A stretch of DNA of 64,000 nucleotides from Echinococcus granulosus (GCF_000524195.1 NW_020170388.1:1221333-1285332); one strand, 5' to 3'; counted from the first letter of the stretch, positions 1 through 12,189 are shown. The notes: generated by a model not told the origin, from the letters alone. Program-made: numbers and translations.

Positions 1-554
1 GTAAAACAGTTGCCATCTAACATTTTAATACAGAACAAGCCCAAAAGTTAAGCGAAATATCGATCGATTAAATAAAATAATCAGAAATATTTTACTTCTG
101 GTGAAAAAACACTTATAGTAGAAGGTGAGGGTCAGCCATTTTGGAAGAATAAAAACTGAGATCCACGAAATCCCACATGAAAGGCTTAGTGAGAGGGCGC
201 ACGACTATGGATTTCATGGAGCAGTGGGACTCTGAAGACTGTTCCCATTTAACACAAAAACTTGCGTATCTGATTATTGAGACGGAATAACCTTGGATGG
301 GTCAAGTCCAGCACTAAAAAACCTATGAGAAAACGGTGATACGTATTCTGTTTAAATTAGTAATTAACGCTAATAATTACGGATTCTGATTAGGGAATAA
401 AAAGCCAATCGCTAGAAAAAATAAGAAGAGAAATAACCTGAACGCAATCCCGAAAGCCTACTGAGGTTGCTCAAAAGATGCATAAAATTGGTGTTTTTGA
501 TTGTCAGCGTCTGAAAACAGCTGGACAGTGACAAATTGAGGAAAGAAAGCTCAC
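1..554. other. GOGAT intron 8, cut by the window edge
   Basis: No coding match to the next expected GOGAT segment (the DGR-IGAxLDRNGLRP region) is visible on the minus strand, so this is read as intron reaching past the left edge. Confidence 0.7.
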
Positions 555-834
555 CCGGACCATCCCATGGTTCGAGCAGGCTGGCAGCCCACTTGTAGAA
601 GACGCGTTTGTGCTGGGGCATGGCCTCGTCTGCCTGCCATGCCTCAGGAATCATGGAGATGACCACTTCGGGCAGGGATCGAGTACTACAATAGCAGAGG
701 AATTCCAGAAGGTTGTCAAAGCATCCCGAGTCAGACATCCCGCTCTCGATGATTGGGAAAAGCTGTTTAAGCCTCTCCCCAAACCGTGTGCTTTCCATCA
801 GTGCCTGACGTGCCCGTGCGTAGTTCACATTCCC
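555..834 (-). CDS. GOGAT: GOGAT exon 8
   Basis: 280 bp after acceptor attttag, ending with donor gtgagc in phase 1. It starts [15 protein letters not shown] and includes [23 protein letters not shown] and [16 protein letters not shown] dangling G fits the Ala of the family's WDGPA. This is the last exon inside the window. Confidence 0.96.
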
Positions 835-3800
835 CTAAAATAAGGAAAAATGCGCATTTAGTTTGATAGTAATTATTTGGCAAAAAGGGGGAGCTAAAAC
901 CATACGGAGAGCAAAGCTTTACACTCATACCACCTATGACACCAGTCCCCAGCTCTTCGGAGATCGGTGACGAATTCACAGAAGAAAAAATTGCATTAAT
1001 AACATATTTACCATCAGTACTAAAAAAATTAGCAAAGATTTCATAATCCTCAACATAACACGATGTGGTGGTTCCAAAGAGAGATAGCTCTCTTGACTGA
1101 AGTGATGTGAAGCCATTCTCACATAATCCCCTAACATACCGCTTAACAGGTAGCCAGTCTTAGAGAGACGTAGACACCAACCCATAGGAGGAGAGTTCAG
1201 TTTAAAACATTTCACCAACCCTTAGTGTGTTGATTTCACCATTATGCGCCATCATGCGTTGCGGATGGGCTCGAGACCACGAAGGGAAGGTGTTAGTCGA
1301 GAAGCGATTGTGCACGATTGCGAAGTGGGTTCTGAAGTCGGGTGACTGAAGATCCTCGAAGTAATCCCACAGCTGACGGCTCGTAAACATACCCTGGGAA
1401 AAATTAAATTCATTGAAAATAGAGGCTTACAAAGATTAGGCTCCCTTAGATAAAAAATCTCTCAGCCAACCTTGTAGACCACAGTATTTGGCGACAGACT
1501 GCATATGTAGGCAATTTCATCTGTTTCGAACTTATGTGAAGCATACTTTCGAAGAAAGAATACCTGAAATGTAAAAGGAACACTCTTAAAAGTGCGCTAT
1601 CTCGAAGGGGTTCATTAATGTGTCTAGTGAGAAGTACAAAGGCCAGTGCTGAGCTTTGACTTGCGATTTTTATTTTAAAGTGGCTGGGGTTTTAGGTACA
1701 AATCTGTGATATACATTTTAATGGATAGAGAGTATAGTTTATTGGTTAGTTAGTTTCTTTGTGGTCGTAATGCAGCGCCTTTTCATGACAAAAACAATGC
1801 AAGTTAAAAGCTTTTACTCAAATTAATTTGAGTATCTAGCAAATGGTGGTAATTTTTTTTCTGGACTTTAAGTTATGTTTGATCCCTGTATTCCTGAGTA
1901 CTTAAGAAATCATTCTTTATATAATCAATCTCTAATCTTATCCCCATTATGAATAAATTTATGCACTATGCAGAAAATTAAAGTAGTCATTTACTTCATG
2001 CTTAAAATTTTGATCCGAACCTTGATATCGTATGAAGTTAAACAGATGGTTTAACTCACTTTGCAGACAAATTTCATATTTTTAAAGTCCTCTTCCTTCC
2101 CATTTGGCACTACGAAGACCTATAAGTTGCAGAAAAGAAAAACATATTAATTTTTCAATTTAAAGACATCATCCCAAATCTCTGCAATCACTTTCACCTG
2201 AATAGTGACGGGTTCTGCGAAGGCTGCAACTGGTCCAATTTGTGAGTTGTTAACATCTGCTTTGCGCCAGAACAGAACCTGAAAGATAGAAATTTGAATG
2301 GAGAGCAGCGAAAAGAGAGTGGAGAGAAAAGTCAGCATTTAGTTGAAACCAACCCGCATTTCACACTCCTCGGCGTACTCGGCGAAGCGGTGCATCGCTT
2401 CCTCCACCCTGTCCTTCTCGTTGATGAAGAACATTCCGACCGCAAATTCGCCCAAGGGTGGCAATGTGACACCTGCCTCTCTAAAGAACAAAAAAAATAT
2501 TCGTCTTAGAGTTTTTGTCAAATAAATAAATACCAGAAAATAGTAGAGTCAAGCGTCTCCGTGACTTTCAAGATTGGTGCTGAAATATTCTCGTACCTAT
2601 AATCCCTTCTCATGAATGGTCAACCAGAAATTTAGATCACGCCTTTACAATAAATTTAAAAGTAGCAGAGACGTGCGGCGAGCTTCCAGTCATTTGAGGT
2701 TCTATTTGATTTTGCACTGACAACTGAGGGGTATCACAATAAACTCATTTTCTGAGCGGGTTTAGTTATTTGAAGATAAATGAATACCAAAGATTCATAA
2801 TTTAAGCACATAATAATAACAGTCTCCGAAGGGTAAATATCTCGGTTTAAACACATTGGCTGTTACTCTATTATGGTGTTCTAGTATTATGCTTTGAGAA
2901 GGCAAAAATTATTCCTATCACAGGTCTTTTGCAAATAAAATAATCGGAGATGGAGGAAAGAACAGCTTTCTGCAACTCTTTCCCAAAATACTTTATTATT
3001 GATGGATTGTTTAGTGTGAAATTCAAAGCTAAAGTAAAAGTAGCCTTAGAAATGATTCAAAAATAGTTGATAATGCAGGATGATTAAGGAAGATCAAATA
3101 TAACTGCAATCTACGCTTCTACGAGCGGTATAAATCAGGTACTTTTCAAGATAAAACTTCCCATCAGTTCCGACGCAGCCAAGACACGGGACAATTTCCC
3201 ATTGACACCAAATCAACTATAAAGACTCACGCAGATGAGGGTCAATTCCCTATTCTCGTTTAGTCAACTAGTGACTTGACCTAAAGCCATTTCAACCAGT
3301 ACTGAGGGGTGGAAATAAAGAACTCACTTAGCGAAGCGTTCGTAGAGCTCATAGGGAACGCCAGTCATAACACCGGCGCCGTCTCCCGTCTCATCGTCGC
3401 ACCCGCATGCTCCTCGGTGCTCCATGCGGTTGAGCATGGTGTTCGCCTGCTCAATCACCTACAAAAAGCAGCAGTACTAGCATGGGTGTGCTAAAATATC
3501 TCTCTAATCCTTAACCGAAATCCAAACAAAGATGGGTGTACAAGTAACAGACAGGGGTTTCTGACGTCCTAAACATGCCTCTTAAACTGACCTAGATTAG
3601 TAGATCCCCAATTAAGTGCAAAAGTGTGAAATAGATCTAAGACAAAAATAACAGCGCACATTCCTTAAAAGTGTATTGATGACAATAACGATACCGAGAT
3701 ATCACCGAGTAGTGTATTACCGAACGTTTACCACGGCACCACAATTAAAAAATGCACCCGCAATACAGACAAAGCCATCACTGAAGTTTAAGAATGATCC

Positions 3801-5475
3801 TATCTCCTTTATTTGTCATTAAAATTACGAAAACAATCTAGATTTCAGAATGTGTTTAAATTCTTTCGAGTTGTAATCCGCGAAAAATTTTGGTTTTTTT
3901 CACACTATGCACTTGTCTGAAAAAGCGGCCCCTGTCATGTGCTTGCCTCAACAACAACGCAAATCACAAAAATTTTCGACAAAGTACATCCATAAGGTGA
4001 TCGCACCCCAACCTACTCAACACCTTCCGTTTTTGATCTTCTTTTCAAATGAAACATGTCTCCAGCACTGACCCGGCTACCACCTCGTAAGTCAGTTAAA
4101 TGGAAAATATTCTCGATTGGATACAAGAAAGGCGGATATAAGTCTTACCAGGAAGTTGTTGAAGAAGACGCCAGAATAACGCTAGACGGTGTGACTGCAA
4201 ATAACCTTTATTTAAGCGCTAAAAGCCACCCAAATTTTAGCAAAAAAAAACAAGAAATGCGTCTATTTTAAGCAGCCCCATAGCCAAACAGATGATACCA
4301 CTACGAACGCCTTTGAAGCTGCCTTTGTTATTAGAAAGGGTTCTCGCTCTTTACTCACTGTCACCAAACTCAGGCATCCTTTTGTCTTGTAAATTTTTTC
4401 CATGCCATCAACTAGACAGAAATCTAACTGGACAACGTTTGTTTGAACGACATTTCTTGATAGAAAGAAGGAATGGGTATTTTGCTTATGGTCAGGTAAA
4501 TAAATTTTTCTGATTTTGAATCTATTACCGTTAGGAAAAGAACTACAATTTACAAGTAAAATCCCATCAATGTTTCTAGCGTGTGACCCTTTTGACATAC
4601 AATCAACTTTGGTAAATAATAGATAAGCCTTTCGTTTAAGCGATGATCAAATCTGCAAGCCTAATTAATTGCAATCGCCAAAGCAAATAAATTATCTACA
4701 GGTTCACTTAGTGTTCATGCTATTGCCAAAAAATAAACCTTTTAGTCATCTCTCACACCATACAGGTATACACCAGGGTCTCGCGCATGACCTCCACATT
4801 ATTAACTAAACGTTGACACTGACTATGTAATTTTAGGTTTGGTGTGAAGTAAATAATTTTTCTGCTTTCACTTGGTCTCATTTTTACAAAGTTAAATCCT
4901 TCTTAGGAGTTCAAAGGCCACTTTATCTCCAAAAATGACAAAGTGCATACACCACGCAGTTTGTTCAACAAATCAGATGAAATAAAAGAGCTAAAATTAG
5001 CTCGCAGGACCAGAGAGGAAAATGCACATGTGCCCCGCCAACAGCACGCGTGTCCATGACTAAGCAGAAGTGGGGAAGTTAGCCTCGTATTTACCACGCG
5101 CTTCTTACCACATGAGGTAATATTTAGGCGCATAACACGTGCTCCTGATACGCGCAGAAATGTAATATATAAGATATCCATTTCGAACTGACATGCGACT
5201 TTAAAATAAGGATAAAGGTGCACTTACAAAATGAGTACGACTAAAAATTCGCCTAATCCCATAAGCTAACTAAATGCAGATAAGAAAACGATGAGATCTT
5301 GATTTTAGAATATTCTTGAATCTTAAAGTCTCATGACAGCGGAAGGCACGGAACTTACCATGGTAGATCTTTCGCCATGGACATTGGCAACGAAGCCCAC
5401 ACCACAAGCATCATGTTCGTCACGAGAATCAAAAAGTCCACACCTGTAATGTTCAATTTTCTTGTCAAAAGCCAT
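555..5475 (-). CDS. GOGAT: Glutamate synthase (GOGAT), 5' part of gene, 8 exons, continues off the left edge
   Basis: Glutamate synthase moves the amide nitrogen of glutamine to 2-oxoglutarate, giving two glutamates. Eight minus-strand exons join in phase: 5475-5359, 3458-3328, 2480-2354, 2278-2198, 2119-2060, 1563-1471, 1393-1220 and 834-555. They give residues 1-354 of a protein family that usually exceeds 1,400 residues. Seen motifs: Cys24 in [10 protein letters not shown], the class II (Ntn) glutaminase nucleophile, normally exposed by cleavage of a short propeptide (here 23 residues); [26 protein letters not shown]; and [12 protein letters not shown], the Asn-Gly oxyanion-hole region. 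Further along are [13 protein letters not shown] and [14 protein letters not shown]. The start ATG at 5473-5475 has A at -3 and G at +4. The FMN-binding synthase domain lies outside the window, so NADH or ferredoxin dependence cannot be told. Most splice sites are standard; three donors are of the gttgg type. No frameshift is seen, so the gene looks functional. Confidence 0.96.
1220..1393 (-). CDS. GOGAT: GOGAT exon 7 (glutamine-binding and oxyanion-hole motifs)
   Basis: Fifty-eight codons from acceptor tcccag to donor gttggt, phase 0 at both ends. It encodes [33 protein letters not shown] and [10 protein letters not shown]. The last completes as NTLRGN across the junction with exon 8, exactly as in other glutamate synthases. 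Confidence 0.97.
1471..1563 (-). CDS. GOGAT: GOGAT exon 6
   Basis: Thirty-one codons, phase 0 at both ends, acceptor atttcag and donor gttggc. It encodes [13 protein letters not shown] and [13 protein letters not shown], the family's FYICSLSxRTIVYKG segment. Confidence 0.95.
2060..2119 (-). CDS. GOGAT: GOGAT exon 5
   Basis: Twenty codons, phase 0 at both ends, acceptor cttatag and donor gtgagt. The product begins VFVVPNG, continuing the EPVIxQVFV motif begun in exon 4. Confidence 0.93.
2198..2278 (-). CDS. GOGAT: GOGAT exon 4
   Basis: Twenty-seven codons between acceptor ctttcag and donor gtgaaa, phase 0 at both ends. It encodes [16 protein letters not shown] and AEPVTIQ, matching the LGWR-VPVDNS-LGP and EPVI-Q pattern of glutamate synthases. 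Confidence 0.95.
2354..2480 (-). CDS. GOGAT: GOGAT exon 3
   Basis: 127 bp after acceptor tctttag. The first base completes the Lys codon, followed by [18 protein letters not shown] and a charged helical stretch ending CEMR. The [11 protein letters not shown] part matches the conserved GxxAVGMxFLP region of the family. The donor is gttggt, weak but in phase 0. Confidence 0.95.
3328..3458 (-). CDS. GOGAT: GOGAT exon 2 ([16 protein letters not shown] motif)
   Basis: 131 bp between acceptor gtag and donor gtgagt; enters in phase 0 and leaves with two bases of a Lys codon. It encodes the stretch around [18 protein letters not shown], a hallmark of the GOGAT glutaminase domain. The upstream intron is 1.9 kb, the longest seen within this gene. 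Confidence 0.96.
5359..5475 (-). CDS. GOGAT: GOGAT exon 1 (start codon, propeptide, catalytic Cys24)
   Basis: Thirty-nine codons from ATG to a donor reading gtaagttc, phase 0. It carries [13 protein letters not shown] with the glutaminase nucleophile Cys24 (codon at 5404-5406). The reading frame stays open upstream to a GTG at 5517, but that stretch has no ATG and is cut by a strong splice acceptor, so it is taken as non-coding. Confidence 0.95.
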
Positions 5476-5500
5476 GTTGGAACACACTAAGAGACAAAAC
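5476..5500 (-). promoter_or_regulatory. Splice acceptor 11 nt upstream of the GOGAT start (candidate spliced-leader acceptor)
   Basis: On the minus strand the start codon is preceded by a pyrimidine-rich run ending in ctcttag, with AG at 5488-5487, leaving only 11 nt (5486-5476) before ATG. Such a short leader after a strong acceptor suits trans-splicing of a spliced leader, or cis-splicing of a 5' UTR exon that I cannot see. The unrelated gene at 12203 has the same arrangement. Confidence 0.55.
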
Positions 5501-6914
5501 GTCCCAGTACCAAACACACGGCAAAATGTGCGACTGTGGGCGTTGTTGAAATATTATGAACGTCTGTTTATTAAAGCGAGCTCTGATTGGCTAAGTGGAA
5601 CAATCCTAAGAAGATCTTTAAATTCTTATTGGTCACTGGTCAAACCAGTCACAGATTAAATGAGGTTGCTTCTACCAATCCATGCAGGGCTTTAAAAGGT
5701 GTCCAGACCTCGTGGTTTGGGCTCACGGGTTTACCAGCTCCCCCGCTGTATTCATCATTTTCAGCATTTTTAAATAAGTTAACAAGCCTCATTCTTGGCG
5801 ATTTAGGGCGCCTTATTGTAGTGATTTCAACATTAACGAAGTCTTAACTCAGATGACGAATTATCGAGATTACTCAGTTTGAGATATCTAATTATCAGAT
5901 TTTCTAGAACATCACTTGGCTTTGGAATCATTCATTTTATTTGCGTAGCTTCGTTTAGCTTTGAATACTGTGGCCAATGATGTTGCAACCACAGATGCTC
6001 TGCCTATGAAGTACACGGCCATGGATGCATTACCTGAAAATTGACTATTATGTTTGGGTGTGGTCATATGATATTCCTCCTAGAAGTTCAATCAGTGTCT
6101 GAGATGATGCAATTGCGGCAGACATGAAAGCTTCGGATTTGTTTCCCCGCTTGCAATGATATCGCCTCTGCTGGTTTTACTCTGGCAAACAAAGATAAGG
6201 TAAATTTTGTCACCCTTATGACCTGCTGTCAACGTTGGAAAAAGTGACCTTTTTTGACAAAAAAAAACAATTCAAAGCATTAATCCATGGGTGGGTAATG
6301 TTGTGGGTTGACTGATTTTCGGTAAAACAAAAGCCAGTTTCGTTGAGTAGATGTGCGAATTTTGTAACCTTGTAACCTTACGGTCGTTTCGGTTTAAACC
6401 AGTTTTGTGTAAAATGAAAAAAATAAGTAGGGTTCCATACCGCTGTGGTATGTTTCAGTGGATCTATTGGGTAAGACTAGGAAATTTTAATGAGGTGGCT
6501 GTCGAAACATGACTCACAAAACCACATCAAGTCTGATTAATTTCACGTCTAGACAGCACCAATGGCGCACAATATTAGTCTATGTATCAGTCCTTTTTTG
6601 AATTAGCGTTGCGAGATGCTTACACTGCTTTTTTCTACAGCCTAACCACGGCCATTAGGTCTCACGTAGACCTCGATACCGGACATCATATGCAGCATAG
6701 ATTTCCCAGGTCTGGTCGGACTGGCTACAGGGCGGCCCCTTGATACATAGTATAACCATCGTAATTAGTAATATGCTTCCTCAATATAGGTTGATTTATT
6801 CTTTTGGAATGGAGTCGTCTCTTTCCAAAAAAAGGAATACAACATGCAAATGTTTGTTTACGTAGTGGAATATACTTTAATGTGCAGGTTGAGTCAGCGT
6901 TACACATGTGTCGC

Positions 6915-6960
6915 ATCGATTTTTACCTAGGGATTATTGATTTTGACTCACAAAATCGAT
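6915..6960. repeat. Inverted repeat, first member of a diverged hairpin pair
   Basis: The arms atcgatttt (6915-6923) and aaaatcgat (6952-6960) are perfect complements around a 28-nt loop. The right part, 6931-6963, resembles 8025-8056 over about 33 nt, so the two sites look like remnants of one repeat. Confidence 0.5.
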
Positions 6961-8028
6961 AACGCCTGTGCGTAGTCAGTGGTGTTTCCCTTAGCAACTG
7001 TAAAAAAAATTTTGCACATGAAACTGTGCAAAAACCTTACCTGAAACATTTACTTATATGCCTCCGCTTAGTGTCTCCTTTAATGTAAACGAGGTCACTT
7101 TGTCTTGCCCCCACCCATTGGTTTCCAGCCGCACAACTTTAATGGCATGAACAAACTGCTAGCAAGTTTTGGCAAGTCTAAGTTTTCTCTAATGCACGCA
7201 GACTCACCAATGCTTGATGGTTTGCTTTTCATTACACGCGGTGACGAGGGCAAAAGTTCATTATCGTTAGAGAGGCGTGACATCTGCTGATTTTGTTACA
7301 GCGGCAAAATCACGAAGGATATATGCTATTGCTGTTGTAACTGTATTATTGGTTCCCTTGTCACACACCTAACTAATGGCTTACGAAGATGCCAAAACTG
7401 GAAACGAAGCAACCTTTTTTAATTATTCACTGAAACGATTGAGCTTAAGAACATTCACATTAGATTGTCCTTATGTTCGGAGGTTATCAAGAACAGGGTA
7501 TTTTACCACACATTACAACTAATCCAATTTGCGAGGTAAAACTAATTTTGAATTTCAATCCTTCGATTTGGGAGGAATTATTTTTACCAAAATCCCAAAT
7601 CTCAGTGCATCCTACTGTCATAATTCAGTCCCTTACTTTGTTTATGGAAGGGGTTTGCTCCACTAAACGCGATGAAGCGTGTAGATAATACTGAGGGACA
7701 ATAATTTCGCTGACTCTGCAAAGTATTTACAAGTTCGCACCAAAAAATGATATTTAAAAACAGCAGTTCACAGCATCGTGCGACACATTTCAACCAGCTG
7801 TAATGTCGTATTTGCTGCATGATGTTTGATTAATGAATTAATTCGAGAGAACTATGAAATGGGCGGTGAAGCGGAAAAAAGTTGAGTTTTCTGCGACCAT
7901 ACCCCCCAGAAACGGAATTTCACTTAGTCAACTTAAGGAGGTTTCATAAAACCACGTACTGCTCACTGACTAGCAAAGAAGGAATTTTACCAGGCTTTAA
8001 ACCCACTCAATAAATTACGCCACGGATT

Positions 8029-8053
8029 ATCGATTTTTTCAACAAAAATCGAT
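8029..8053. repeat. Perfect 10-bp hairpin, second member of the pair
   Basis: The arms atcgattttt (8029-8038) and aaaaatcgat (8044-8053) pair perfectly across a 5-nt loop. The flanks resemble those of the 6.9 kb site, including nearby aaaattttgca stretches, which suggests an old short dispersed element rather than a chance hairpin. Confidence 0.55.
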
Positions 8054-8285
8054 GACTTACGGAAAGATGGTGGCAGTTTAAAAATTGATAGAATTTTCCG
8101 CAATTTCAAGAACTGTGAGAAGTGCGAACTGTAAGTTGGCACCCGATTATGCACTGCAAACTGACAAAACAAAGTAAAAATTTTGCAAAATTTCGTTATA
8201 CTTGGTGTACCTTACCATATTTTTAACATGATAAATAAATGATGCCACTGATTAATGGTTGTTAATTCGAAAAGCCGATGCTTTG

Positions 8286-8450
8286 CAACGTCTCAAGGCT
8301 CCCCCAAAAGACGAAAGAAGTCATACAACTAGGACAGAAAATGTGTTATCGATGTACAGACGGGCTAGAATGGGGCCCGGAGGCCATGCAGCCCAGTAGA
8401 AGTACAATCACGGAGCTTTAAATGACCACGAAACTCAAAACAAAGAGTTA
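8286..8450 (+). repeat. Left direct terminal repeat of copy A
   Basis: Aligned by eye with 9086-9261 and with both ends of copy B. Shared blocks include aaagacgaaagaa (8307-8319), acagacggg and ggaggccatg. Divergence is substantial, so the element is old. Confidence 0.55.
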
Positions 8451-9085
8451 ATCAAAGTAGCACAGAGCCCCTCCCGTCTTTTGAGCGTCGTCCCCGGTGC
8501 TTGCTTTGCTCAACCTCCCCCCCGTCGGCCATTGCAACGTAGTCAGAAGTGTGGGGAAAAACACCCAAGAATCAACTGCCACAGTCATCAAATTTGCATT
8601 CATCTGAGAAGATCTTGGAGTGCTATGCCACTGATCCACTAGATGTGGGATTTCGTCCTGTTTGGGAACTGTATTGAGGGAAGGAGTGATGAGCAGGATC
8701 ATTTACAAAAGGACGAGGTTCAAAATAGCTTCATGAGTTTACGCATTTGTTTGCACTTCAGTACTGCCTAGCCATACCTATGTGGGTTTTATCTAGCTAC
8801 GGGAAATTGAGGAGGCATCGTGTGTTCACCTAGTTGACATTTCTACGCGAGTCACGCAGACAGCTCCGTAACGAACTTTTCACAGATGTTCTACAAATAT
8901 AGCGGGTTCATTTGTTAATAGATTTTCTGCGGAACACCAAACAGCATTAGTTGCCTATGGTTGAAGTCATGTTTAGACCTTCTATTGGGGGTCGCCACAG
9001 ATCCTCCCAGCCGCAGCATATGCACTTTAAGGTCACGTTAAGACTTAGAATTTAGTAATAAAAGTCAGCGTAGTTCCCCTTTATG

Positions 9086-9261
9086 ATTAGGCTCGCTTTC
9101 CTCGGGACTTCCCTAAAGACGAAAGAATACACAATACTAGGGTAGATGTATTGCCGACGCATAGACGGCCTGAGAGCTATAGCATGTCCCGGTGGCCATG
9201 TCACTGCGTGGAAGCAAAAAGACGGCGTCTTAGGCGCCCACAAAACCATAAAGGCGAGTTA
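9086..9261 (+). repeat. Right direct terminal repeat of copy A
   Basis: Contains aaagacgaaagaa (9115-9127), tattgccgacgcatagacgg and ggtggccatg in the order seen in the left repeat. The tatcgccgacat block of copy B (about 38800-38811) matches this repeat most closely. Confidence 0.55.
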
Positions 9262-12189
9262 AACATACACTCAAAGTGTTACATCTTGGCAGAAAGATGG
9301 CTGAAACACGAGGGCCACTAAGACCTTAATTACCACGACTCAATGGAATAAAAGGCGGTTTGGTTTATTTGTTCTTGAAAAAAAACTCCCGTATATTTAT
9401 TGCAGTAAGTAATTGGACTCAAACATGCGACTTTAAGCAGTCCAACAAATACCATTTAATGAAACATTATTTGAAAACAAAACAACGTGCAGCACAAGTT
9501 TTCCTCCTTAGGGTGGTCGGGTTTCCTCGCAGTTACCAGTGGTTGGACGGAGAAATTGACTAAAAGTTGGCTCGTAAAATACCATAATTAATGTACTTTG
9601 CCACAGTTACCGTGCGCTAAACACGCTATTGGCTAAAGAACTCCGCAGCGAAAGTGAGAAGCAAAATTTTGTACAAATATCCATTTACAATCCTCTCATC
9701 GCATGATGAAATTAATTTCTGGTGTTGAGATGGTCAGAGTAGTCTTATGACATATTTTATTATTTATTAAGCCCACCATCCCCCCTCACTCATTTAACAG
9801 AGCAAATTTTAATTTGGACTTTTGCATACTGTAGGTCAAACTGTCGCTTTATTGCCTTGGCATTTTATTGCTTTAACACACCCATTCTCCTGTTTTTAAA
9901 GCCCAAAACAGCTAAAGTCACCATCTCTAATCACCATTAAAGCGTTTTGAGCACAAGTATCTCACCGCTCACTGGTTATATCAGCGTAACTAGGCGTAAC
10001 TGGGATTATGTCGACTGACCTTTTATTGAAAACAAATGAGCACTTTCGAAGGGTAACATCTTACCTGAATGAAATTGATGACCGCATTTATTTTCAGGAT
10101 TTTAGTGAATCAAGAGTAAATCCAACCAAGTTAAAGTTTAGTCACCCTTAAAACACCTGAACGACGTCTCCCGAGGTGAAGACTAGGAAGTTCAAGTATA
10201 TTTGAGGACACTAGCAAAAAAGTTATTTGTTTTTTAAAAGGTGAAATCCCAACATAATGCTGAGAACCCTCCATGAAGTGATGACACGCTACCGCGACGG
10301 AGAATTGAGAAGTTGGCGCATTCAACTGTTCATTAAAACACCAGGGCATAGCACCACGTCAAAAATAAGCGGAGAGTTATTTGGGCATTACTTTAAATGG
10401 AGAATATCATTAATTACACCAGTACAACTTATTTTGAGATTGTGCAATTCTAATTAGTGTATTTAATATGTGCACAAATCAAGTATTTAAACTCTACTTC
10501 AGTAAATTCTCGTTAAAGCAGCTAGTTTAAACCAAACTCGTAGCTAAGCGGATGACATCTACTGCCAAGGAGGGAAAAAAACTCTAATTCCCCTTAAAAT
10601 TTGATTATTTGCAAACAGCCCCAGTTATACACAACAATAAGATATCTTCGTCGACATAAACTCCTCGTTTTAAGAGTCTAGAGTCGGAGATAGAAGAAAG
10701 TAACACTTGAAGCATTTTACTAAGCTTATTATATTACAGAGCGATGACTAATGTGGTCCACGAAGTTAAAAACTACCTTTGTGGCAGTTTAAGAGTCCGT
10801 TTACCTTTGAGAGTTTACAATACGGTTCCACAATAGCAAACACTTCATATAGAGATTTGGACTATCTTGCTAGCGGAGTAAATAAGATTGTTCCAAATTA
10901 AATGGAATTAGGTAAGGAAATGTTCAAATATTTGGTTCTAGGTTGATTTATAACACTTTATAGGTTCGAACTCATTTGTAACTTTCATACTTTGAATGTT
11001 CGGATATGAGTTTTGATGTCTCCGCAAAATCTTGTAAAAGCCATGAACAATAGAACCATCAAATTTGAGAGAAGGATGAAAATGGTGTATATTCGGAGGC
11101 AGACGATTTACATGAAACAATTATTCGCTAAGGTAACGCTGAAGATATAACGTTGCGAAGAAATGATAAGATTGGTGATACAACAGTAAGAGAATCAGAA
11201 TAATGGTATCTGTACATTCATGATAGTGACATAAACTTTTATCCCACGTAAAACGCTAGGCGGTTCCGATCATATCAGAGAAATCCAAGGTTTGGAATGC
11301 AGACACTAAAAATGTATAAACCAGGATACCTTTAGTCAAATCATTGAACTCCAGCAATGTGCGCGTTCCGCCACTCATTTTGTGCAAATACTCAGGTGTA
11401 AATCATTACCAAAATTAACTAACTAATAACTTGGGCAAATCGCAATAACCAGTTCGTGTGATAATTCAATTTTATTTTTCTTATCTGAAGAGAATCTGAA
11501 ACCCAGTACCAAAGACACGAAAATGCTTATTTTAGTTTCATTGAAACGCATAAACAACAAATATCCCCTGCACCAGAATGATAGGCAATTACAATATTTA
11601 AATAAAATTGCAAAAGATTTTTCTATTTGGCCTTACTTTTAGGTAGTCTGTCTGCTAAGCTTTTTAAAACACAATTACTGCTAAAACGAGGCGAATTGAC
11701 CAGCCGCATATTTTGAAAATGCATTTTGTGTGCTTTGCAGTTGACCCATGGGAGGGTGGGTAATTAGAATAATTGTACGCGTGGCTGTAAGTACAGCAAA
11801 GAATAGCGTCGTGTTCATTGTGCGAAATGTAATACTCTTAGCTATGTTGCCGCCAGTTCTACAAATTTGTTGAGTTGTTTGGTCTTGTCTACAAGTGAAT
11901 TGGATTTCAAAGCCCTCTATTCGTTTTTTTTTCTACCGTAGTTCATTACCGGCACTTAATTTTTCTTCATGTTTTGCCTAGTAGATGTGTGGTTTGTTAT
12001 TTCATTTTCGGGTCATTTCGTCTAACTTCCTCACTTTGCGCGTGGCGTGCAAGGCAGTGGTTCATTTGTTAGGTGTAATATGCAATTTCTTTAGTAAGTT
12101 AAAGCTGTTAAATTGCATAGGATTTCGTGATATGGAATTTGGTCTTCACCTACTGTGGTATCGTTGATGTATGTTATATTTTCTCCTAG
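9262..12189. other. Intergenic DNA upstream of the 12.2 kb gene, no gene seen
   Basis: AT-rich, with only short motif-free open frames. It should include the promoter of the plus-strand gene at 12203. No TATA-like or other element stands out enough to be named. Confidence 0.6.

Larger units (their letters stand above)
5489..8280. other. Intergenic DNA upstream of GOGAT, no gene seen
   Basis: Only short open frames without recognisable motifs occur. The stretch probably contains the GOGAT promoter, but no specific element can be defended. It holds a diverged pair of hairpin-bearing repeats at 6931-6963 and 8025-8056. Confidence 0.6.
8286..9261 (+). mobile_element. TRIM-like element, copy A, with direct terminal repeats
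   Basis: About 1 kb bounded by two related direct repeats, roughly 8286-8450 and 9086-9261. They share aaagacgaaagaa, an actagg-ag-atg block, a agacgg block and ggccatg, in the same order. The interior (8461-9060) is also found in copy B at about 38130-38700: gcagacagct-cgtaacgaa and tgtattg-ggaa are clear anchors. Direct terminal repeats of under 200 bp with a short non-coding interior describe a terminal-repeat retrotransposon in miniature, which would depend on another element's enzymes. The borders are approximate. No target-site duplication, primer-binding site or polypurine tract could be defined. A longer repeat with an internal duplication is the alternative. Confidence 0.6.

Noticed and set aside
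5476..5517. Upstream extension of the GOGAT frame by 14 codons
   Set aside because: It starts with GTG, not ATG, and is interrupted by a strong splice acceptor at 5488-5487. The ATG at 5475 has a better context.
8448..8702. 84-codon antisense frame inside TRIM-like copy A
   Set aside because: Copy B shows scattered similarity on the same strand but with stops, and no retroelement motif is present. It is not counted as a coding region.
10950..10980. ggttcgaactc resembling a tRNA B-box
   Set aside because: No A-box, acceptor stem or cloverleaf can be drawn around it.
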